From NCBI GenBank assembly GCA_001942415.1, contig MKJX01000198.1, forward strand, positions 1 through 45,151: DNA of 45,151 bases, written 5' to 3'. The translations under genes were made by a program, and so were the position numbers. Shown piece by piece: positions 19,373 through 29,540 of this stretch. The notes under the pieces were generated by a model that did no database searches, was not told the origin of the DNA, and worked only from the letters and a program-made list of their open reading frames with translations. Position 1 is the first letter of the stretch. Every line of letters starts with the position of its first letter. This DNA comes from Pseudonocardia sp. CNS-139. Lineage in GTDB: Bacteria > Actinomycetota > Actinomycetes > Mycobacteriales > Pseudonocardiaceae.

Positions 19373-19812
19373 CCGCCGCTCCCCGGGGCGACGCGCTGGG
19401 TGAGGCTGAACCAGTTGCCGGAGTCGTCCCGGAACACGGCCTCGATGCCGTACGGCCGCTGTGCGGGCTCCTGCAGGAACACCACGCCCCGGGCGGAGAG
19501 CTCCTCGTAGGTCTTCTGGACGTCGTCGGTGTCCATGACGCCCGGGCCGAGCGCGCCCTTCGCGACGAGGTCGCGGATCTGGGCCGCCGTCTCCGGGTCG
19601 TGGCCCATCGCGCAGTCGGCCAGGATGATCTCGACGTCCGGCCGGTCCGGCGGGCCGACCGTCAGCCAGCGGAAGCCGGCGCCCGCGCCCTCGAACTCGC
19701 CACCCATCGTGACGTCGCTGCGCAGCGCGAAGCCGAGCTTCCCGGTGTAGAACTCCTTCGCCCGGTCCTGGTCCAGCACGTAGACGCAGACGTGCGACAT
19801 GCTCGTGATCAT
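19369..19812 (-). CDS. VOC-fold protein (glyoxalase superfamily), copy 2
   Basis: A 147-residue VOC protein: SHVCVYVLDQDRAKEFYTGKL, a GGEFEGAGAGFRWLTVG strand, DVQKTYEELSARGVVFLQEP and a final DDSGNWFSL. The ATG at 19,812 has a GGGAGG ribosome site; an internal ATG at MSHV is an alternative. It sits 30 bases after the AraC regulator gene on the same strand, a common arrangement in which the regulator controls its own operon. Confidence 0.82.
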   Translation of the reverse strand: MITSMSHVCVYVLDQDRAKEFYTGKLGFALRSDVTMGGEFEGAGAGFRWLTVGPPDRPDVEIILADCAMGHDPETAAQIRDLVAKGALGPGVMDTDDVQKTYEELSARGVVFLQEPAQRPYGIEAVFRDDSGNWFSLTQRVAPGSGG

Positions 19813-19842
19813 CGGTTCCTCCCGTCGGGTGTGCGGGTGACG

Positions 19843-20328
19843 CTAGGGCCGCGGGGCCGGTGCGGCCTTCTCCGAACGTGCGGAGCCGTGCGGCTTGCTC
19901 CAGGCCATCACGAAGCACCCGGGCACGTGGAGCCCCTGCCCGGCGTGCCGGCGGCGGTACTCGCTCGGGGAGACGCCGACGACCTCGGTGAACCGGGCGC
20001 TGAACGACCCGAGGCTGGCGAACCCGACCACGTGGCAGACCTCGGTGACGGTCAGGTTGGCCGACCGCAGCAGGTCCTTGGCCCGCTCCAGCCGGCGTCC
20101 GGTGAGGTAGCGGGCGGGCGACTCGCCGTAGGCGGCCGTGAAGAGGCGCGTGAAGTGGTAGCGCGAGAACCCCGCGGCGGCCGCCATCGCGTCCAGGTCG
20201 AGCGGCTCGGCGAAGTGCCGGTCGATGAGGTCGCGCGCCCGCCGGACGTGGAACGTGGCGGGGACGAGCACGGGCCCGGGCATGCGGCCATCCTCCCGCA
20301 CCTCCCCGAGCGCGTTCCTGATGTTCAC
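19843..20328 (-). CDS. AraC-family transcriptional regulator
   Basis: A 161-residue protein that is almost only the AraC DNA-binding domain: RARDLIDRHFAEPLDLDAMA, first helix-turn-helix AAGFSRYHFTRLFTAAYG, then VTEVCHVVGFASLGSFSARF and VGVSPSEYRRRH. It lacks a ligand-binding N-terminal domain and has a short C-terminal extension (GCFVMAWSKPHG). It probably controls the two VOC genes that follow. The start may be the ATG at 20,328 or MPGPV 15 codons later. Confidence 0.85.
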   Translation of the reverse strand: MNIRNALGEVREDGRMPGPVLVPATFHVRRARDLIDRHFAEPLDLDAMAAAAGFSRYHFTRLFTAAYGESPARYLTGRRLERAKDLLRSANLTVTEVCHVVGFASLGSFSARFTEVVGVSPSEYRRRHAGQGLHVPGCFVMAWSKPHGSARSEKAAPAPRP

Positions 20329-20372
20329 CCGGCGGCCGTCCGCGTGCCGGGCGCGGCTCGTAGCCTGCCCCG

Positions 20373-20945
20373 GTGAACGACGCCCGCGTGCTCTTCCGCG
20401 AGTTCCTGCGCGCCCCCACCACCACGGCGACGCTGACCGCCAGCTCCGACGCGCTGGTCGCCGCGATGGTCGCGCCGCTCCCGCTGGACGGCGAGCCGGC
20501 GGTCGTGGAGCTGGGCGCGGGCACCGGCCGGGTCACCGACGCCCTGCAGCGGCGCCTCGCCGGGCGCGGCCGGCACGTCGCGGTGGAGCTGAACCCGGTG
20601 CTCGCCGAGCGCCTCGCCGCCCGCCACCCCGCCGTCACCGTGGTGCAGGGCGACGCCGGCCGGCTCCCCGACCTGCTCGCCGAGCACGGCGTCGAACGCG
20701 CGGACGGGATCGTGAGCCTGCTGCCGTGGGCCGCACACGCCGCGGCCCCGATCCCCGCGCTCGCCGCCGGCGCCATCGCGCCGGGCGGGGTGTTCACGCA
20801 GGTCCAGCTCCTGGGGCTGCACCTGCTGGCGCCCGCGCGGAAGATCGTGGACGACACGCGCGCCGCGTTCGGCGACGTGACGCCCGGCGGGCCGGTGTGG
20901 GGGAACTTCCCGCCCGCACGGGTGGTCGTGGCGCGCGCCCGCTGA
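20373..20945 (+). CDS. Phospholipid N-methyltransferase-like SAM methyltransferase
   Basis: A 190-residue class I methyltransferase. FLRAPTTTATLTASSDALV resembles the start of PmtA-like lipid methyltransferases (FLRxPxxxGAxxPSS). SAM motif I is VVELGAGTGRVT, followed by HVAVELNPVLAERL, VQGDAGRLPDLL and the DGIVSLLPW strand. Similarity to KsgA/Erm enzymes is shared at the fold level, so the substrate is uncertain. It is divergent from the AraC gene, 44 bases away. Confidence 0.75.
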   Translation: MNDARVLFREFLRAPTTTATLTASSDALVAAMVAPLPLDGEPAVVELGAGTGRVTDALQRRLAGRGRHVAVELNPVLAERLAARHPAVTVVQGDAGRLPDLLAEHGVERADGIVSLLPWAAHAAAPIPALAAGAIAPGGVFTQVQLLGLHLLAPARKIVDDTRAAFGDVTPGGPVWGNFPPARVVVARAR

Positions 20946-20987
20946 GCCGCGCCGGGGGCGCCGCGCGTTCACGATCGCACACGTTCC

Positions 20988-21004
20988 CGGGGGTGGGTCC
21001 CCCG
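20988..21004 (+). terminator. Hairpin after the methyltransferase gene
   Basis: CGGGGG-TGGGT-CCCCCG, a perfect six-base GC stem with a five-base loop, lies 43 bases downstream of the methyltransferase stop. There is no U-tract, as is usual for actinobacterial terminators. Confidence 0.5.
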
Positions 21005-21043
21005 AGATCCACACTACGGGTGGGGGCCGACGGAAACGGGTGG

Positions 21044-21420
21044 TCAGCGGGCCGCCGGCCAGCGGCGGACCTCGCCGCGGCTGCGCAGCCGGACCGCCGG
21101 CGGCCGGTCCCGGACGCAACCGCACCCGCCACAGCGGGCCCTCGACGTTGCCGTTCCGGAGCACTGTGGCGCCGCGCCCGCCGGGCGAGCGTGCGCCGCA
21201 GCACCTGCCCGGAGCCGCGGACCCGCGGGAGGTCGAGCCAGACCAGCAGCGTCGCCCGGCCGAGCAGCAGCGGGCGCACCCGTCCAGCGCGTGGTGCGGG
21301 GATCGCCCAGCGCGCCGCGCGCGCCGCGGCCAAGGTGGTCCTGCCCGCGCCGCTGCCCCCGGCAACGAGCACCCGGCGCGGCCCGGGCGGCAGCGCGTCG
21401 GCCCACGCCGGTTCGTGCAC
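21044..21420 (-). pseudogene. Decayed adenylate-kinase-like P-loop gene
   Basis: The N-terminus reads RRVLVAGGSGAGRTTLAAA, matching actinobacterial P-loop nucleotide-kinase-like proteins (VLVAGGSGAGKTTLA), but the Walker A lysine is arginine. The next recognisable piece, RVRPLLLGRATLLVWLDLPR, follows after only about ten residues, where family members have roughly 60, so an internal deletion is likely. VLRRTLARR and, in a different frame, LRNGNVEGPLWRV are further remnants. No joined frame gives a normal C-terminus. Loss of the key lysine together with a large gap makes decay more likely than sequence error. Confidence 0.55.
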
Positions 21421-21455
21421 CGCCCGGTCGTGGCGGCACCGGTAGCGTCGGGTCC

Positions 21456-22021
21456 ATGGAGTTGCCGGTGGAGTTCCCGGTCGACGTCACCGGGCTGCTC
21501 GTCTCGCCGGTGCACGCCTTCGCCGGCCGCCCCGACGACGCCCGCGCCCCGAACCCGCGGACGTGCGGCGCAAGCGGGTCGAGGTGCGGGCCGGGCTGGG
21601 CCTCGTCGGCGACCGGTACTCCGGCCACGCCGCGCACCGGAAGGCCGCCGTCACGGTCATCGCCGCCGAGTCGCTCGACGAGGTGGCCCGCGAGCTGGGC
21701 CTGCCCGCCGTCCCGGACGCGCTGCTGACCAGGCGCAACATCGTGCTGCGCGGCTACCCGGTGGACGGGCTGGCCGCGCGTCGCGACCACCCCGGCGCGG
21801 TGTTCAGCCTCGACTCGGGCGACGGGCCGGTGCGGTTCCGCGCCCACCGCCCCGCCAGCCCGTGCCGGTGGATGGACACCGCGCTCGCGCCGGGTGCGTT
21901 CCGGGCGCTGCGCAGGCGGGGCGGGGTGCGCTGCGAACCGCTGGACGACGGGACGCTGCGGCTCGGGCCCGCCGTGCTGACCGTCGTTTCCCTGACAGCA
22001 CCTGTCGAGGTTGCTTCCTAA
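21456..22021 (+). CDS. MOSC domain protein, one apparent frameshift
   Basis: The ATG at 21,456 starts MELPVEFPVDVTGLLVSPVH; after one missing base near 21,556 the frame continues VRRKRVEVRAGLGLVGDRYSG, typical of stand-alone MOSC proteins, followed by ITVIAAESL-like VTVIAAESLDEVA, RRNIVLRG and the conserved cysteine in RPASPCRWMD. MOSC domains handle molybdenum-cofactor sulfur or conjugate thiol adducts. About 188 residues. Confidence 0.8.
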
Positions 22022-22031
22022 GGTCGTCGGC

Positions 22032-22523
22032 GTGACCACCTGGGACGAGCTCGCCGCCGGCGCCCCGCGGATCGCTGCGGTCTTCACCCGCCGGCACGCG
22101 GCCACCGGCAACCTCTGCATGCTCGCGACGCTGCGCGCCGACGGGTTCCCGCGGATCAGCCCCATCGAGCCGCGGGTCTTCGAGGGCGAGCTGTGGCTCG
22201 TCGGCATGCCGAACACCACGAAGTTCCGCGACCTCGCCCGCGACCCGCGGTTCTGCCTGCACACGGCCACCGTGGACACCCACGTGTCGGACGGCGACGC
22301 GAAGCTCTGGGGACGCGCGCACGACGTGCGCGACCCGGCGCTGCACCAGCGCTTCGCCGTGGACCTGTACGAGCAGACCGGCTTCGACCTGCGCGGGCAG
22401 ACCTTCGACCACTTCTACGCGGCCGACCTCACCGGCGGCTCGACCGTCGAGATCACCGACGGCCACATGGAGGTGACCATCTGGAAGCCGGGCGAGCCGG
22501 AGCGGGTCGTCCGCAAGCACTGA
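22032..22523 (+). CDS. Pyridoxamine 5'-phosphate oxidase-like flavin-binding protein
   Basis: A split-barrel PPOX-family protein of 163 residues. NLCMLATLRADGFPRISPIEP, ELWLVGMPNTTKFRDLARDP and the RFCLHTATVDTHVSDGDAKLWG strand match F420- or FMN-binding relatives in actinobacteria. The GTG at 22,032 is preferred over the TTG upstream because the latter would overlap the MOSC gene. The cofactor cannot be told from sequence alone. The frame is intact. Confidence 0.78.
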   Translation: MTTWDELAAGAPRIAAVFTRRHAATGNLCMLATLRADGFPRISPIEPRVFEGELWLVGMPNTTKFRDLARDPRFCLHTATVDTHVSDGDAKLWGRAHDVRDPALHQRFAVDLYEQTGFDLRGQTFDHFYAADLTGGSTVEITDGHMEVTIWKPGEPERVVRKH

Positions 22524-22567
22524 CCGCCGAGGCCGCGGGGGTCCGGGGGCTCGCCCGCCGGGCGGGG

Positions 22568-22588
22568 TCTGGGGGTTGCACCCCCAGA
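22568..22588. terminator. Bidirectional hairpin between PPOX and polA genes
   Basis: TCTGGGGG-TTGCA-CCCCCAGA is a perfect eight-base stem with a five-base loop between the convergent PPOX gene (stop 22,523) and polA (stop 22,654), suited to ending both transcripts. A GCCCGCCGGGCGGG run just upstream can also fold. Confidence 0.6.
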
Positions 22589-22653
22589 GGACACGATGAC
22601 CGGGCGGGCCGGGCGAAGGCGTGCCCGCCGAGCAGGGATCGGCCCCGACCCGG

Positions 22654-25441
22654 TCAGTGGGCTGCGTCGTCCCAGCTGCGGCCGTAGCCGACCGAGACCT
22701 CCAGGGGGACCGAGAGCCCGGCCGCCGCACCCATCTCGCGGCGGACCAGCTCCTCGACGCGCGCCCGCTCGCCCTCGGCGACCTCCAGCACGAGCTCGTC
22801 GTGCACCTGCAGCAGCATGCGGCTGCGCAGGCCCTCGGCCTGCAGCGCGCGGTGCACGCCGAGCATGGCGACCTTGATGATGTCGGCGGCGCTGCCCTGG
22901 ATGGGCGCGTTGAGGGCCATGCGCTCGGCCATCTCGCGGCGCTGCCGGTTGTCGCTGGTGAGGTCGGGCAGGTAGCGGCGGCGGCCCATGATCGTGGCCG
23001 TGAAGCCGTCCTTGCGGGCGATCTCCACGACGTTGCGCAGGTAGTCGCGCACGCCGCCGAACACCTTGAAGTACTCGTCCATCAGCCCGCGGGCCTCCTC
23101 GGTGGAGATCCGCAGCTGCCCCGAGAGCCCGAACGCCGAGAGCCCGTACGCCAGGCCGTAGTTCATCGCCTTGATCTTGGCGCGCTGCTCGACGGAGACC
23201 TCCGACGGGTCGCAGGCGAACACGCGGCCCGCCGTGTCGGCGTGGAAGTCGTGGCGCGAGCGGAACGCCTCGATGAGCGCGGCGTCCTCCGACAGGTGCG
23301 CCATGATCCGCATCTCGATCTGGCTGTAGTCGGCCGTCATCAGCTCGGCGAACCCGGCTCCGACGACGAACGTCTCGCGGATGCGCCGGCCCGCCGCCGT
23401 GCGGATCGGCACGTTCTGCAGGTTGGGCTCGGTGGACGACAGCCGGCCGGTGGCCGCGATCGTCTGGCTGTAGGTGGTGTGGATGCGCCGTCGCGGCCAC
23501 CGACTTGAGCAGGCCTCGCCGTGATCTTGAGCCGGGTGGGCGTCGCGGTGCACCGAGCAGGTGGTTGAGGAACTCGTGGCCGGTCTGCTCGTAGAGCGTC
23601 TGCAGCGCGTCGGCGTCGGTGGTGTAGCCGGTCTTGGTGCGCTTGGTCTTCGGCATGTTCAGCTCGTCGAACAGCACCACCTGCAGCTGCTTGGGCGAGC
23701 CGAGGTTGATCTCCTTGCCGATCACGGCGTAGGCGCTCTGCGCGGCGTCGCGCACCTGGGCCGCGAACTCCGACTCCAGCGCACCCAGCAGCTCGACGTC
23801 GACCGCGATGCCGGCCTGCTCCAGGTCGGCCAGCACGTACTCCAGCGGCATCTCCAGCTCGGCCAGCAGCTCGGTGCCGCCGCGCTCGGCGAGCTCGGCG
23901 TCGAGCTTGTCGGCCAGCTCGGCCACCGCCGACGCGGCCACCATCTGCGTCTGCGCGCGGGACGCGTCGGCCTCTTCCTCTCCCCCGAGGAGCGACAGCT
24001 GCCCGTCCTCGGCCTCGCCGTCGGCGCGCAGCTCGCGGCGCAGGTAGCGCAGCGCGAGGTCGGCGAGGTCGAAGCTGCGCTGGCCGGGCCGGGCCAGGTA
24101 GGCGGCGAGCGCGGTGTCGCTGGTGAGCCCCATGAGGCTCCAGCCGCGGGCGCGCAGCGCGTGCATCGCGGCCTTGGCGTCGTGGGCCGCCTTCGGGACG
24201 GCCGGGTCGGCCAGCCACTCGCCGAGCGCGGCCTCGTCGTCCGGGGTGAGGGTGGTGACGTCCAGGTAGCCGGCCTCCGGGACGCCCGCCACGGCGCCCT
24301 CCGCGCGGGCCTCGACCGTCGGCTCGCCCGCGGCGAGCCCGATGCCCATCAGGTCGGCGTCGGCGGCCCCGCCCGTGACCCCGTGGAACGCGAGGCCGAC
24401 GCGCCGCCCGTCGCGCGCGTGCTCGGCCAGCCAGGCCCGCACCTCACCGGGCGTGATCGCGCCGCCCTGCACCTCGATGCCGCCCTCGGCCTCCGGCTCG
24501 GCGCTCTGCAGCGTGGCGAAGAGCCGCTCGCGCAGCACCCGGAACTCCAGCTCGTCGAAGAGCCGGTGCACGGCGTCGCGGTCCCAGGGCCGGACCTCCA
24601 GGTCGGCCGGCGCGGCGTCGAGCGGCACGTCGCGGACCAGCTCGGTGAGCTGCCGGTTGAGCAGCACACCGGCCAGGTGGGCCCGCAGCGCGTCGCCGGC
24701 CTTGCCCTTGACCTCGTCGACCCGGTCGTCAGCTCGGCGAGCGAGCCGAACTCGCGCACCCACTTGGCCGCGGTCTTCTCCCCCACGCCCGGGATGCTCG
24801 GCAGGTTGTCGCTGGGGTCGCCGCGCAGGGCCGCGAAGTCCGGGTACTGCTCGGGCGTGAGCCCGTAGCGGTTCATCACCTCGGCCGGGTCGATCCGGCC
24901 CAGGTCGGACACCCCGCGCTTCGGGTAGAGCACCGTGACGTCGTCGCTGACCAGCTGGAACGCGTCGCGGCGGCCGTGGTGATGAGCACCTGGAAACCCT
25001 CGGCCTCCGCCTGGGTGGCGAGGGTGGCGATCAGGTCGTCCGCCTCGTAGCCCGCCACCCCAAGTCCGGGATGTTGAGCGCGTGCAGGACCTCCTTGATC
25101 AGCTCGACCTGGCCGCGGAAGTCGTCGGGCGTGGTGGTGCGGTTGGCCTTGTACTCGGTGTAGCGCTCCGAGCGGAACGTGGTGCGCGAGACGTCGAAGC
25201 ACACGGCCAGGTGCGTCGGCTGCTCGTCGCGCAGCAGGTTGATGAGCATCGACGTGAAGCCGTAGACCGCGTTGGTGGTCTGCCCCGTGCCCGTGCGGAA
25301 GTTCTCCGGCGGGAGCGCGAAGAACGCGCGGTAGGCCAGCGAGTGGCCGTCGAGCAGCATCAGCCGCCGGCCTGTGGAGGGCGTGGCGGGCTGGGCCGGC
25401 GGCGTCGCCGGCTTCTGTGCGGTGCGGGTGGCGGGGCTCAT
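22654..25441 (-). CDS. polA: DNA polymerase I, six or more apparent frameshifts
   Basis: Repair and Okazaki-fragment polymerase. The 5' nuclease domain shows LLDGHSLAYRAFFALP, YKANR, YEADDLIATLA and LRGDPSDNLPSIPGVGEKTA; the middle domain is a degenerate 3'-5' exonuclease; the polymerase domain has SSTEPNLQNVPIRT, ADYSQIEMRIMAHLS, KAMNYGLAYGLSAFGLS and LLQVHDELVLEV. Shifts fall near 25,063, 24,974, 24,729 and at least three in 23,480-23,555. The repaired protein is about 930 residues. The ATG at 25,441 is preceded at eight bases by a TAGACT -10 box, so the mRNA is probably leaderless. Confidence 0.93.
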
Positions 25442-25449
25442 CGGCAGCG

Positions 25450-25455
25450 AGTCTA
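25450..25455 (-). promoter_or_regulatory. -10 box of a leaderless polA transcript
   Basis: TAGACT on the minus strand ends eight bases before the polA ATG. No ribosome site is present between them, which supports leaderless translation. Confidence 0.5.
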
Positions 25456-25571
25456 GGACCGGGCCCCGACAGTTCCGACGGCGCACGGCCGGTCACCGGT
25501 CGCGCACCGTTCGTGACGGTCAGGAGCGGGGCGCGTGCGGAGCACAGGACGCCCGTACCACGACGTTCGGC

Positions 25572-25586
25572 CGTCACGGCGTGACG
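25572..25586. promoter_or_regulatory. Palindromic operator candidate in the GrpE-like gene promoter
   Basis: CGTCAC-GGC-GTGACG, a perfect inverted repeat with six-base arms, ends one base before the -10 box at 25,588. It occupies the promoter spacer, where a bound repressor would block RNA polymerase. Confidence 0.4.
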
Positions 25587-25587
25587 C

Positions 25588-25593
25588 TAGGTT
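25588..25593 (+). promoter_or_regulatory. -10 box of the GrpE-like gene
   Basis: TAGGTT ends seven bases before the GTG at 25,601, with no ribosome site between, suggesting a leaderless mRNA. TTCGGC at 25,566-25,571 could be the -35 (16-base spacer). Confidence 0.45.
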
Positions 25594-25600
25594 ACGCCGG

Positions 25601-26307
25601 GTGGCGGACTCTCCGAACCCTTCGATCCGGGACCTCGCAGCCAAGGTCGACGACCTGTCCCGCCTCGTCGCCCGCCAGTCCGGCGCGCTCGGCCAGCTCG
25701 CCGGCCCGGGCCGCCGCAGCCCCGACGTCCCCCTGCTCGTGGACCTGCACGCCCTGCGGGGTGACGCGCTGGCCGCCGCGAGCGCCACCCGCTCGGGCCG
25801 GGAGCGCGGCGCGTTCGAGGCGATCGCGACGGGCCTGGAACGGCTGCTCGCGGGGCGCGGCGGGGTGCTCGTGGTGCCACGGCCCGGGCACCCGTTCTCG
25901 GCCGCGACGATGGAGGCCGCCGAGGAGGTCGGGTGCACCGACGCCGCGCTGGACCGGACGGTCGCCGCGCTGCTCACCCCCGGTCTGGAGGCCGACGGCC
26001 GGACCGTGCGCCCGGCCCGCGTCGCCGTGCACCGCTACACCGCGCGGCCGTCCGCCCCTGCCGCCGCGCAGCCCGAGCCCGCGCCGCCGGCGGACCCGGC
26101 GCCCGAGCCCGCACCGGAGCGCAACGGGCACGCACCCGCCGAGAAGCCCGCCGACAAGCCTGCCGAGAAGCCTGCCGAGAAGCCGAAGCCGCCCCGGAAG
26201 CGGGCCGCGCGGACGCGCCGGCGGCCGAGAAGGAGCCGGTGCGCCGGTCGCGCCCGGCCCGCCGGGCGAAGGGCCCCGAGGCCGTGCCGCCCGGCGACGC
26301 GACCTAG
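25601..26307 (+). CDS. Orphan GrpE-like protein with Lys/Pro-rich tail, one apparent frameshift
   Basis: Residues 1-30 form a likely coiled coil (IRDLAAKVDDLSRLVARQ). Residues 45-150 resemble the GrpE nucleotide-exchange fold: VPLLVDLHALRGDAL, LERLLAGRGG, PGHPFSAATMEAAEEV (compare the GrpE FDPxxHEAV segment) and RTVAALLTPGLEADGRTVRPARVAV (compare GTVxxVxxPGYxxxxRVLRPAxVxV). A Pro/Ala linker leads to EKPADKPAEKPAEKPKPP repeats and, after one missing base near 26,208, a basic end (VRRSRPARRAKG). No dnaK is nearby. The GrpE link is my inference from motif spacing. The stop lies seven bases from the convergent yebC stop. Confidence 0.55.
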
Positions 26308-26314
26308 CGCCGAC

Positions 26315-27067
26315 CTACGCGTTGACCTCTTCGAGGACCTCGTCCGACACATCGAAGTTGGCGTAGACGTTCTGCACGTCGTCGCTGTCCTCCAGCGCCT
26401 CGATCAGCCGGAACACCTTCCGGGCCGCGTCGGCGTCGAGCGGGACGGACACGGACGGCAGGAACGTCGGGTCGGCCGAGTCGTACTCGATGCCCGCGTC
26501 CTGCAGCGCGGTGCGGACCGCGATGAGGTCGGTCGCCTCGGACACGACCTCGAAGCTCTCGCCGAGGTCGTTGACCTCCTCCGCGCCGGCCTCCAGCACG
26601 GCGAGCAGCACGTCGTCCTCGCCGAGGTCGTTCCTCGGGACGATCACGACGCCCTTGCGCGTGAACAGGTACGCGACCGAGCCGGGGTCGGCCATCGCGC
26701 CGCCGTTGCGGGTCATCGCGGTGCGGACCTCGGTGGCGGCCCGGTTGCGGTTGTCCGTGAGGCACTCGACGAGGATCGCGACGCCGTTCGGGCCGTAGCC
26801 CTCGTACGTGATCGACTGGTAGTCCGCGCCACCGGCGTCCGCACCGGAGCCGCGCTTGATCGCGCGGTCGATGTTGTCGTTGGGCACCGAGCTCTTCTTC
26901 GCCTTCTGGATGGCGTCGTAGAGCGTCGGGTTGCCGTCCGGGTCACCGCCGCCCGTGCGCGCGGCGACCTCGATGTTCTTGATCAGCTTGGCGAACATCT
27001 TGCCGCGCCGGGCGTCGATGACGGCCTTCTTGTGCTTGGTGGTGGCCCATTTGGAGTGGCCGCTCAT
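26315..27067 (-). CDS. yebC: YebC/PmpR-family protein
   Basis: An intact 250-residue protein with the signature start MSGHSKWATTKHKKAVIDARRG, then KKSSVPNDNIDRAIKRG, YEGYGPNGVAILVECLTDNR and VEALEDSDDVQNVYANFDV-like sequence at the end. Family members are called transcriptional regulators, and recent work on YebC links the family to translation of proline-rich motifs. A possible TAGGAT -10 box lies at 27,224-27,229, about 157 bases upstream. It follows pdxT as in mycobacteria. Confidence 0.95.
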   Translation of the reverse strand: MSGHSKWATTKHKKAVIDARRGKMFAKLIKNIEVAARTGGGDPDGNPTLYDAIQKAKKSSVPNDNIDRAIKRGSGADAGGADYQSITYEGYGPNGVAILVECLTDNRNRAATEVRTAMTRNGGAMADPGSVAYLFTRKGVVIVPRNDLGEDDVLLAVLEAGAEEVNDLGESFEVVSEATDLIAVRTALQDAGIEYDSADPTFLPSVSVPLDADAARKVFRLIEALEDSDDVQNVYANFDVSDEVLEEVNA

Positions 27068-27263
27068 TGCCTCGCCGTCCTTTCCCAGCTGCGTGCAGCA
27101 TCCGCCGGAGATCCGGACGTCCGCTCGGCACCGGGCCGCTGCGTGCTCCCGTCGCCGACGGGCGGGTCACCGAGCAGCGAGCCGTGCGGACCGGTCGCAA
27201 CCGGCGCCTGCCTGATCGGGCCGATCCTACCGACCCGGCGGCGGACGGGACCGGCGGCCGACG

Positions 27264-27902
27264 TCAGGAGATCGCTACGGCCGCCTTCACCATGTCGCAG
27301 AACAGCGCGTGGACGCGCAGGTCACCGGTCAGCTCGGGGTGGAACGCGGTGGCGAGCACCGGCCCTTGCCGCACCGCGACCGGCCGCCCGGCGGCCGCGC
27401 CCGCGTCGGCTCCGGAGCGGGTGCGCTGCGGCACGGTGGCGAGCACCTCGACGGCCGGCCCCACCGACTCGACCCACGGCGCCCGGATGAACACCGCCCG
27501 CACCGGCCCGCCCGGCAGCCCCGTGAACGGCAGGTCGGTCTCGAACGAGTCGACCTGCCGGCCGAACGCGTTGCGCCGCACCACGACGTCCAGGCCGCCG
27601 AGCTGCTGCTGGTCGGGGCGGCCGTCGAGCACCTCGTCGGCGAGCAGGATCATCCCCGCGCACGAGCCGTAGGCGGGCATCCCGTCGGCCAGCCGCTTGC
27701 GCAGCGGCTCCAGCAGCTCGAACGTCTCCAGCAGGCGGCTCATGGTGGTGGACTCGCCGCCCGGGATCACGAGCGCGTCGACCGCGTCCAGCTCGGACGG
27801 GCGGCGCACCGGCACCCCGCGCACGTCACCGCAGGCCGCGACCGCGGCCAGATGCTCGCGGACGTCGCCCTGGAGGGCGAGGACACCGATCGACGCAACC
27901 AC
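27264..27902 (-). CDS. pdxT: Pyridoxal 5'-phosphate synthase glutaminase subunit PdxT
   Basis: Class I glutamine amidotransferase that feeds ammonia to PdxS in vitamin B6 synthesis. IGVLALQGDVREH, the PGGESTTMSRLL oxyanion loop, the nucleophile cysteine in YGSCAGMILLA, and the AFHPELTGD histidine/glutamate pair are present, so the triad is complete. The frame is intact. I chose the GTG at 27,902, which gives VVASIGVLALQGD and 212 residues. pdxS lies about 8.5 kb upstream on the same strand and is not adjacent. Confidence 0.94.
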   Translation of the reverse strand: MVASIGVLALQGDVREHLAAVAACGDVRGVPVRRPSELDAVDALVIPGGESTTMSRLLETFELLEPLRKRLADGMPAYGSCAGMILLADEVLDGRPDQQQLGGLDVVVRRNAFGRQVDSFETDLPFTGLPGGPVRAVFIRAPWVESVGPAVEVLATVPQRTRSGADAGAAAGRPVAVRQGPVLATAFHPELTGDLRVHALFCDMVKAAVAIS

Positions 27903-27930
27903 ACCGACAGGGTAGATCGGGCGCAACCGC

Positions 27931-29342
<1,412 letters not shown>

Positions 29343-29348
29343 CTCCGC

Positions 29349-29354
29349 AGCCTA
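29349..29354 (-). promoter_or_regulatory. -10 box of a leaderless malic-enzyme transcript
   Basis: TAGGCT on the minus strand ends six bases before the GTG at 29,342. No ribosome site fits between them. Confidence 0.4.
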
Positions 29355-29540
29355 TCGGCGAGCGATCGAAGCCTGATCGACCCTACCGTGCATCCCCCAG
29401 GCCTGTGACGGCCGACACCGCCGACGGCCCGGCGGCGGGCAGAACGTGAACGGAGGGGGTTGTGACGGCGGCGGGCGAGGTGTGAGATGGCGCACATGTA
29501 ACGGTCCGGCAACGACGCAATGGCGCGGAGGTGGTCCGCA

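Noticed and set aside
26122..26190. KPAEKP repeats as a possible tandem-repeat or CRISPR-like element
   Set aside because: They are in-frame codon repeats of a protein tail with no unique spacers.
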